This document shows positions 24,208-29,298 of a stretch of 29,298 nt of DNA, piece after piece. A program made the position numbers and the translations under genes. The notes under the pieces were generated by a model, which saw nothing but the letters and a program-made list of their open reading frames with translations, did not search any database and was not told the origin of the DNA. The DNA comes from DASXRU01 sp039933315 (GTDB lineage Bacteria > Acidobacteriota > Blastocatellia > Pyrinomonadales > Pyrinomonadaceae): the NCBI GenBank assembly GCA_039933315.1, contig JBDTOI010000036.1, forward strand, positions 1-29,298, read 5' to 3'. Position 1 is the first letter of the stretch; the number at the start of each line of letters is the position of its first letter.

Positions 24208-25542
24208 TTGAAGTCAACAACTAAGGCATGGATCGCAGCGGCGGTCGGAATAATTTTTGCAGCGGGTCTGATCGGATGGCAGGTGATAGCGCGTCGAGCC
24301 GCCGCCGTCAATCTAACGCCTGACGACATGACCCTAATCGCTGCCGATCAGGCTCCCCAAATGCGAGCCCGACTAGCTTCAGACGAGGCTGCCCGCAAGG
24401 AATTCGCGAAAGACATCCGCGAACTGCTTGCCGTAGCAGAAGAGGCCCGGGCGAAAGGGATCGCCGATCGACCTGAAATGAAACGCCAGCTTGAGTTAAT
24501 GCGCGCCCTGGTCGTTTCGCAGAATTATGGATCCAAAACGGAAGGCGCTTCCGCTCCTGCCCCGGAGACAAATGTTTCTGATGCCGAGATAGAAGCATTC
24601 TTCAAAGAGCCCGGACAGGAGGAGCGTTTCAATCAATTCATCAAGGACGCCCAGGCACGTAATCCCCAGCTCGCGAGTCAAGCAATCCCGGATGCCCAAT
24701 TACAGCAGGCGAAACACCAGCTGGGACAGGTCTTAATCAACGCGCGAAAAGGGACCGCGGCGGGTGTTGAGAAAAAACGAAACGTGCAATTGCAGATCAT
24801 GTTGCAGCAAGCTCGTGCGCTGGCTTCCGCTTATGCAGAGGAGACCTTTAATCCCGAAAAGAATGCCAGCATGAAAGCCAGCGACGCCGAGATTGAGGCG
24901 TACCTCGCGAAGCATCCGGAGTTGGACGAAAGTCAGGCTCGGGGAAAAGCGGAAGATCTGTTGAAGCGGGCTCGAGCCGGGGAAGACTTTGCGGGTCTGG
25001 CCCAGCAATATTCTTCCGATCCCGGAAGCAAAGACAAAGGCGGCGATCTCGATTGGTTCGGACGCGAGAAGATGGTCAAACCCTTTTCCGAAGCCGCCTT
25101 CGCGCTTAAGCCCGGGGAAATCAGCGATGTCGTGGAATCGCCATTCGGTTTTCATATCATCAAGTTAGAAGGAAAACGGAACGGAAAATCCGAGGACGGC
25201 AAGGATGAAGAACAGGTCAGGGCCCGACACATTCTGATATCGAAGGGACCACAGGGTAACCCATTTGGCGCACCTAAGTCCGGCAAGGATCAAGCGCGTG
25301 AGGCAGTAGAGCAGGAGAAAGGCAAAAAGCTGCTGGAGGAAATCGTTAACCGTTCAAAAGCGACCATAGCGGAGAGTTTTCAGGTCACTGCTCCACCAGC
25401 CTCCGAGCAGCAGTTTCCGGGGTTGATGCCACAGAATCCATCGGCACCCGATCAGGAAGCGCCAGAAGCTCCTGCTGCGACTCCGGGAAAAGCAGGCAAG
25501 GCGAAGCCTCCTGCATCCCCGAAAAAGACTGGGAAAGAATAG
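24208..25542 (+). CDS. Membrane-anchored parvulin/SurA-like peptidyl-prolyl isomerase
   Basis: An envelope foldase of 444 residues. One N-terminal hydrophobic helix (about 8-28) is a signal anchor, since no good cleavage site follows. A helical SurA-N-like region (about 35-215) precedes a parvulin core at about 245-320 with clear signature pieces: LLKRARAGEDFAGLAQQYSS, DPGSKDKGGDLDWFG, FALKPGEISDVVESPFGFHI. Oddly, the first parvulin strand (the A-R-H-I-L motif with its active-site histidine) is missing from its usual place and appears after the core as VRARHILIS (His341). The C-terminus is Pro/Ala/Lys-rich. The start is a TTG with AAAGGA about 11 bases upstream. An ATG at 24188 is out of frame. 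It probably assists folding of periplasmic or outer-membrane proteins. Confidence 0.82.
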   Translation: MKSTTKAWIAAAVGIIFAAGLIGWQVIARRAAAVNLTPDDMTLIAADQAPQMRARLASDEAARKEFAKDIRELLAVAEEARAKGIADRPEMKRQLELMRALVVSQNYGSKTEGASAPAPETNVSDAEIEAFFKEPGQEERFNQFIKDAQARNPQLASQAIPDAQLQQAKHQLGQVLINARKGTAAGVEKKRNVQLQIMLQQARALASAYAEETFNPEKNASMKASDAEIEAYLAKHPELDESQARGKAEDLLKRARAGEDFAGLAQQYSSDPGSKDKGGDLDWFGREKMVKPFSEAAFALKPGEISDVVESPFGFHIIKLEGKRNGKSEDGKDEEQVRARHILISKGPQGNPFGAPKSGKDQAREAVEQEKGKKLLEEIVNRSKATIAESFQVTAPPASEQQFPGLMPQNPSAPDQEAPEAPAATPGKAGKAKPPASPKKTGKE

Positions 25543-25618
25543 GCTCGAGGTCGTTCCTGCGCGCGGTTATACCAGGTTAACTTCGCCATCAGCCGTCCGG
25601 TTCGTGCGGTCTTAAATA

Positions 25619-26479
25619 ATGCAACTGGGAGACTATCGCCTGGAGATTGTGCCGGATGCCGAGTTTCGCCTTGATGGCGGAGCGATGTTTGGGGTAGTTC
25701 CGCGCGTCCTCTGGTCACAGGTGTCCCCGCCGGACGAGCAGAATCGCGTTCGCTTGAACATGAACTGCCTGATGATCGACGCGGGTTCGGAGAAGATTCT
25801 GATCGACACGGGGATTGGCGAGAAATGGCCTGACAAGTATCGGCAGATGTACAGCATCGATCGAAAGCTCTCGTTGGGTGAGTCGCTGCGTCGCATCGGC
25901 GGTGTGGGTCCTGAGGAAATTACGATTGTCGTTAATACGCATCTTCATTTCGATCATGCGGGGGGTAATACCAGTATCGATCGAAACCAGAGAGCTGTAG
26001 CGACGTTTCCCAATGCTCGTTATTTCGTTTCCCGGGCTGAATACGAACACGCTGAAGCACCTTCAGAGCGTGATCGAGCCAGTTATCTGCCAGAAAATTG
26101 GCGCCCGTTGCAGGAGCGCGGGCAGATTGAGTTTAAAGACCCGAATTACGAAGTTGTGCCAGGCGTGTTCATGGAAACGCATACGGGCCACAATCGGTCG
26201 ATGCAGTGTGTGCGCATTGAACGCGGCGGGCACACCTTGTTCGGCTTTGCTGATCTTGTTCCCACTCGTGCCCATGTGCCGTTTGCCTGGATCATGGGTT
26301 ACGACCTTTATCCGGCTGAGACTCTGGAGGCGAAGAAACGGCTTCTGCCTCAGGCCGCCAGGGACAACTGGCTTTGTCTCTTCTATCACGATCCGGAGGC
26401 ACCTCTGGGTCGCGTAGTCGAAGACAACGGCAAACTGCAGGTGGTTGCGGTTGAAGAGCTGAGCCAGGGAACGCATTGA
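25619..26479 (+). CDS. Metallo-beta-lactamase-fold hydrolase (lactonase-like)
   Basis: A 286-residue cytoplasmic enzyme with the metal-binding motif THLHFDHAGG (His108, His110, Asp112, His113). Further ligands are plausible at His191 (HTGHNRS), Asp212 (FADLVP) and His257 (FYHDP), giving a full binuclear site. The overall layout, with a long N-terminal region before the HxHxDH motif and a WxxGYDLYP-type insertion, resembles the AidC/YtnP-like branch that includes N-acyl-homoserine lactonases and related quorum-quenching enzymes. Activity on such lactones is only a possibility, because this superfamily is very broad. The ATG at 25619 lacks an obvious Shine-Dalgarno. It sits between the foldase gene and the methylthioadenosine phosphorylase gene, 49 bases before the latter. 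Confidence 0.82.
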   Translation: MQLGDYRLEIVPDAEFRLDGGAMFGVVPRVLWSQVSPPDEQNRVRLNMNCLMIDAGSEKILIDTGIGEKWPDKYRQMYSIDRKLSLGESLRRIGGVGPEEITIVVNTHLHFDHAGGNTSIDRNQRAVATFPNARYFVSRAEYEHAEAPSERDRASYLPENWRPLQERGQIEFKDPNYEVVPGVFMETHTGHNRSMQCVRIERGGHTLFGFADLVPTRAHVPFAWIMGYDLYPAETLEAKKRLLPQAARDNWLCLFYHDPEAPLGRVVEDNGKLQVVAVEELSQGTH

Positions 26480-26528
26480 GGATCGGGGTTCTATTCACGT
26501 ATCAGGCACTTTCCACCAGAGCGGACGA

Positions 26529-27407
26529 ATGACGACAGCAAAGATAGGTATCATCGGCGGAAGCGGCCTGTATCAAATGCCCGAGCTAAAGAACGTTGAA
26601 GAGGTCAGCGTTGATACCCCCTTCGGCAGCCCTTCAGATGCATTTATCGTCGGTACTCTGGAGAATGAGCGGGTTGCCTTCCTGCCTCGTCACGGTCGCG
26701 GGCATCGTTTCACTCCTACTGAGGTGCCCTTCCGGGCCAATATCTATGCGATGAAGCTGCTCGGGGTCGAGCGCATTCTTTCCGCTTCCGCTGTTGGTTC
26801 CCTGCAGGAGAAGTATGCACCACTCGACATGGTTATTCCCGCTCAGTTTTTTGATCGCACTCGCGCGCGCGCACGGGAATCAAGTTTCTTTGGCGACGGG
26901 ATTGTGGCGCACGTAGGATTCGCCGACCCTGTCTGTGCAGTTTTGGGTGATGTGCTGGAAGAGTCGTGCAAGGGAGCCGCGGTTAAGGCTCATCGAGGCG
27001 GTACTTACCTTTGCATGGAGGGCCCGGCCTTTTCCACAAAAGCTGAATCTAATGTCTATCGGTCCTGGGGCATGGATGTCATCGGGATGACGAATATTCA
27101 GGAAGCGAAACTGGCCCGCGAGGCGGAAATCTGTTACGCGACGCTGGCATTGGTTACCGACTACGACTGTTGGCATTCAGACCATGATGCGGTGACTGTT
27201 GACACAGTGGTTGAGTATTTGAATATGAACGTGCGGAACGCTCAGATTATTATGGGCAAGGCGGTTGAGCGTCTGAGAACGCTTCCCCGGGACTGTAACT
27301 GCGGATTGGCTCTAAAGAATGCGATATTCACTGCCCCAGATCTCTGGCCTGCAGCAATAACAAAAAGGCTGGAAGCAATTATAGGAAAGTACGGAGTTCT
27401 TTCCTGA
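26529..27407 (+). CDS. mtnP: S-methyl-5'-thioadenosine phosphorylase
   Basis: Cleaves methylthioadenosine with phosphate to adenine and methylthioribose-1-phosphate, the first step of methionine salvage from polyamine or homoserine-lactone synthesis by-products. At 292 residues it fits the MTAP/PNP family: the phosphate-binding N-terminus IGIIGGSGLYQM, PRHGRGHRFTPTEVPFRANI, TYLCMEGPAFSTKAES and GMTNIQEAKLAREAEICYA, and TDYDCWH, where aspartates rather than asparagine favour 6-aminopurine substrates. That supports MTAP over guanosine/inosine phosphorylase, although a broader purine specificity is possible. No other methionine-salvage gene lies nearby. No clear Shine-Dalgarno is seen before the ATG at 26529. 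Confidence 0.92.
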   Translation: MTTAKIGIIGGSGLYQMPELKNVEEVSVDTPFGSPSDAFIVGTLENERVAFLPRHGRGHRFTPTEVPFRANIYAMKLLGVERILSASAVGSLQEKYAPLDMVIPAQFFDRTRARARESSFFGDGIVAHVGFADPVCAVLGDVLEESCKGAAVKAHRGGTYLCMEGPAFSTKAESNVYRSWGMDVIGMTNIQEAKLAREAEICYATLALVTDYDCWHSDHDAVTVDTVVEYLNMNVRNAQIIMGKAVERLRTLPRDCNCGLALKNAIFTAPDLWPAAITKRLEAIIGKYGVLS

Positions 27408-27503
27408 GAAAGGGTGCACGTTGCGTCTGGTGTTAGAAAGGTCGTAAGCTGTTTGAGCACCGGCGAATTCAAGCGGATGAAGTTTTCGACAGTGAGGTAC
27501 AGC

Positions 27504-27965
27504 ATGAAGGTATTTTTGTTCTTAGCAATATTTGTGACTTTATTTTGTGTGGGCACGCCCTCTGGACGGGCTCAGGGGCCCGCGAAAACAGGTCCGGCGC
27601 CTGCAACCCTGCGAGATCCCGATCTTGAAAAGGACGCAATGCACAATCTGGAGGTGGCCCGCCATTATTTTAAGCTTAAGAAAGCTTATTTGGCTGCGAT
27701 CCAGCGCTGCGAAGAGGTCATTGCCGGCAACCCAACGTTCGCGCGCATTGACGAGGTGTTGTTCATTGCTGGCGAAAGCAGCCTGATGCTAGCTAAGGGA
27801 AAGGGCAAACAGACTGTGAAGCTCTCTGCAGATGAGCTCCGCAAGGACGCACGCGAGTACCTGTCGCAGTTAGTTAACGATTACCCCGACAGCACGTTTC
27901 GTAAGCAGGCCGTAGAAGATTTGAAGGACTTGGGGGGGCTTAAGTCGAAAGAAGAAAAACAGTAG
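27504..27965 (+). CDS. Small secreted TPR/BamD-like protein
   Basis: A 153-residue exported protein. The frame opens at a GTG at 27414, but the ATG at 27504 is preceded by GTGAGG six bases away and starts directly with a signal peptide (MKVFLFLAIFVTLFCVG, cleavage near GRAQ), so I prefer it. ATG at 27477 is a second option. The mature part shows helix pairs resembling one to three TPR units: HNLEVARHYFKLKKAYLAAI, RCEEVIAGNPTFARIDEVLF, AREYLSQLVNDYPDSTFRKQ. These look like the YfiO/BamD fold (outer-membrane assembly). The cysteine at the end of the signal peptide is not in a good lipobox, so a lipoprotein is unlikely. It is shorter than true BamD (about 240 residues), and function in the BAM complex is only suggested. 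Confidence 0.75.
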   Translation: MKVFLFLAIFVTLFCVGTPSGRAQGPAKTGPAPATLRDPDLEKDAMHNLEVARHYFKLKKAYLAAIQRCEEVIAGNPTFARIDEVLFIAGESSLMLAKGKGKQTVKLSADELRKDAREYLSQLVNDYPDSTFRKQAVEDLKDLGGLKSKEEKQ

Positions 27966-27987
27966 TCTTATCATAATGAATAAGACT
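27964..27987. repeat. Perfect inverted repeat after the BamD-like gene
   Basis: AGTCTTAT (27964-27971) and ATAAGACT (27980-27987) are exact reverse complements around an eight-base spacer, and the left arm starts inside the stop codon. The stem is A/T-rich and not followed at once by a T-run, so it is either a weak terminator for the upstream gene or a regulator site. Confidence 0.5.
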
Positions 27988-28043
27988 CGGTCCGACTTTC
28001 CTCGGGGCAATATCTTCCTTGGAGCTTGTCATCTTTTCCTCTT

Positions 28044-28059
28044 CACGGAGATCTCCGTG
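28044..28059. promoter_or_regulatory. 16-base perfect palindrome before the PfkB kinase gene
   Basis: CACGGAGATCTCCGTG reads the same on both strands and ends 36 bases before the GTG start. A palindrome this long with no central loop is more typical of a dimeric repressor operator than of an RNA terminator. I cannot name the regulator. No clean promoter pair was found around it. Confidence 0.5.
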
Positions 28060-28095
28060 TGGTTCAAATTATTTCAATCAAACAGGAGAAGCTAA

Positions 28096-29022
28096 GTGTC
28101 CTTACTAGTAGTTGGTTCTGTGGCATTTGATGCGGTAGAAACACCGTTTGGCCGGTGCGATAAGATGCTGGGCGGCTCAGCCTCACACTTCTCGATCTCA
28201 GCCAGTTATTTCACGAAAGTGCGAATTGTCGGCGTGGTGGGCGGTGACTTTGGAGAAGAGGAGCAGGCGGTATTCGATAGTCATGGGATTGAGACGAAGG
28301 ATCTCGAACGAATTCCAGAGGGGAAGACATTTCGCTGGCGAGGTAAGTACGAGTACGATCTAAACGTTGCTCACACGTTGGAAACCCAATTGAACGTGTT
28401 CGCGGACTTCGAACCGAAAATCTCCGATGAAGCGAAACAGTCGCGCCTCGTATTTCTCGGCAATATTCAACCTGAGTTGCAACGCAGAGTTCGTGAGCAG
28501 ATGACTGGAGCCAAGTTGATTGCTCTCGACACTATGAACCTCTGGATAGAAACAACGCGGGAGTCGCTGCAAAAGGCAATTGAGGTCGTCGACCTTCTGA
28601 TAATCAATGACGCCGAGGCCAGGCAGTTAACTGAGCAATCGAATCTGCACAAAGCAGCACGGGAAATACTCTCGTGGGGCCCTCGTTCGCTCATTGTCAA
28701 ACGGGGTGAGTATGGGGCTGCAATGTTTACGGCTGAGACCTATTTTGCTATCCCCGCCTATCCTCTCGAGTCTGTCTTTGATCCTACCGGAGCAGGAGAC
28801 ACTTTCGCCGGGGGCCTAATGGGTTATCTGGATAGCCAGAAGACTCTTGATGAAGGTGCAATGCGTCGCGCGATGATCTTCGGTTCAGTAATGGCCTCAT
28901 TCAACGTTGAGGAGTTTGGCACCGAACGAATCCAACGCCTAACTCACGACGAGATCAACGAGCGATTTCGTGCCTTCAAGCGCTTCACTCACTTCGAAGA
29001 GATTCCATTCCAGCAGGCCTAA
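28096..29022 (+). CDS. PfkB-family carbohydrate/nucleoside kinase
   Basis: A 308-residue ribokinase-fold enzyme that phosphorylates a sugar, sugar phosphate or nucleoside using ATP. The N-terminal LLVVGSVAFDAVETPFG and GGSASHFSISAS match the substrate-binding PfkB signature 1 region. The C-terminal signature is intact as DPTGAGDTFAGG, with Asp235 the catalytic base and the anion hole GAGD. The strand VDLLIINDAEARQL is the usual N-x-x-E region. The substrate is unclear, and the very short lid region fits the adenosine-kinase/sugar-kinase group found in many Acidobacteriota and Bacteroidota. The start is GTG with AGGAG seven bases upstream. Two inverted repeats occupy the short gap before it, suggesting regulated expression. 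Confidence 0.88.
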   Translation: MSLLVVGSVAFDAVETPFGRCDKMLGGSASHFSISASYFTKVRIVGVVGGDFGEEEQAVFDSHGIETKDLERIPEGKTFRWRGKYEYDLNVAHTLETQLNVFADFEPKISDEAKQSRLVFLGNIQPELQRRVREQMTGAKLIALDTMNLWIETTRESLQKAIEVVDLLIINDAEARQLTEQSNLHKAAREILSWGPRSLIVKRGEYGAAMFTAETYFAIPAYPLESVFDPTGAGDTFAGGLMGYLDSQKTLDEGAMRRAMIFGSVMASFNVEEFGTERIQRLTHDEINERFRAFKRFTHFEEIPFQQA

Positions 29023-29263
29023 CTGGGTTCCTCAGTTCTGGTCACCCTCCAATCAATTCGATAGAGTCCCTCCATTCAACGAGACCGAATCGCGTGACCG
29101 AGTAGCTTTTCCCTGGTCACCGAGAACCCTCAAAACCCCAGTAGAAACAGGATTTGATGGGTTCAGAGTGTGCGGCATGCCGCGTGCTGAGTTATGGCCG
29201 CCCGAACTGTGGCTTTACGCCCGCAGGCTGTGAGGCATAACGACGATGATAAGGACAAACCGA
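29023..29263. other. Intergenic region after the PfkB kinase gene
   Basis: About 240 bases without a credible gene. An 87-codon frame that begins inside the kinase gene and runs on to 29233 has no family features. The palindrome GCGGCATGCCGC at 29172-29183 is the only structure noticed. No terminator with a T-tract is visible after the kinase. Confidence 0.45.
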
Positions 29264-29298
29264 ATGAAAACGACTAAACGTTCCCCGATCACGGCGTG
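29264..29298 (+). CDS. Start of a further gene, cut by the window end
   Basis: ATG at 29264 preceded by AAGGA at eight bases, then an open frame MKTTKRSPITA to the end of the window. The basic start could lead into a signal peptide or membrane helix. Only eleven complete codons are present, so no product can be named. Confidence 0.4.
   Translation, partial: MKTTKRSPITA

Noticed and set aside
29172..29183. GCGGCATGCCGC palindrome as a REP element
   Set aside because: A single 12-base copy is seen here. Without other copies in the window it cannot be called a repeat family.
28970..29233. 87-codon plus-strand frame after the PfkB gene
   Set aside because: It begins within the kinase gene in another frame and has no features of a real protein.
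1..29298. CRISPR array, insertion sequence, prophage or defence island
   Set aside because: No regularly spaced repeats, transposase, integrase, restriction, toxin-antitoxin or phage genes were seen. Every substantial gene belongs to a housekeeping, metabolic or envelope family.

Overview
This 29.3-kb window reads as a chromosomal segment of a free-living, diderm, aerobic heterotroph of moderately high GC. The gene content and style fit the Acidobacteriota, most likely a Blastocatellia/Pyrinomonadales-like lineage. That placement is an inference from remembered family features: BNR-propeller and TPR secreted proteins, an OmpA-type protein with Ig-like domains, a long-form HflX, and a NHL–M50–trpS–scpA–scpB–rluB gene order. 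There is no rRNA, tRNA, CRISPR array, insertion sequence or phage gene. The window is mostly housekeeping and envelope genes, not a genomic island.

Layout. (1) 51-1499, minus: secreted TPR protein, divergent from (2) 1890-3170 glutamate dehydrogenase. (3) 3598-6204 cysteine-rich OmpA-like outer-membrane protein behind a near-consensus sigma-70 promoter, ended by a strong hairpin. (4) 6430-8856 secreted BNR/sortilin-type propeller carrying an inserted peptidoglycan-binding domain. (5) 9243-12382: ribosomal protein S1, an HU/IHF-family protein and a HIT hydrolase. (6) Minus strand 15822-12395: hflX then an HD-domain (PgpH-like) membrane protein, overlapping by 4 bases. (7) 16271-21481: TIG/NHL propeller, site-2 protease, trpS, scpA, scpB and an RluB-type pseudouridine synthase. 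(8) 21591-24185: acyl-CoA dehydrogenase, MeaB GTPase and methylmalonyl-CoA epimerase, a propionyl/methylmalonyl-CoA catabolic group. (9) 24208-27965: membrane-anchored parvulin-like foldase, metallo-beta-lactamase-fold hydrolase, methylthioadenosine phosphorylase and a small secreted TPR/BamD-like protein. (10) 28096-29022 PfkB-family sugar kinase, then the first codons of a further gene.

How the parts fit. Three themes recur: envelope biogenesis (OmpA-like, TPR/BamD-like, parvulin foldase, site-2 protease, PG-binding propeller), chromosome and translation housekeeping (S1, HU, ScpAB, TrpRS, RluB, HflX), and acyl-CoA/amino-acid carbon metabolism (GDH, ACAD, MeaB, epimerase).

I did not find a convincing new multi-gene system. 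The most unusual items are single-gene oddities: an apparent AUU start codon for hflX with an ideal Shine-Dalgarno; a PgpH-like c-di-AMP phosphodiesterase that lacks its sensory ectodomain; a parvulin domain whose first strand appears moved to its C-terminal side; a peptidoglycan-binding domain embedded in a BNR propeller; a terminator-like hairpin running straight into the rluB start codon; and two perfect inverted repeats in front of the PfkB kinase. All calls come from reading the sequence. No database or structure search was run.
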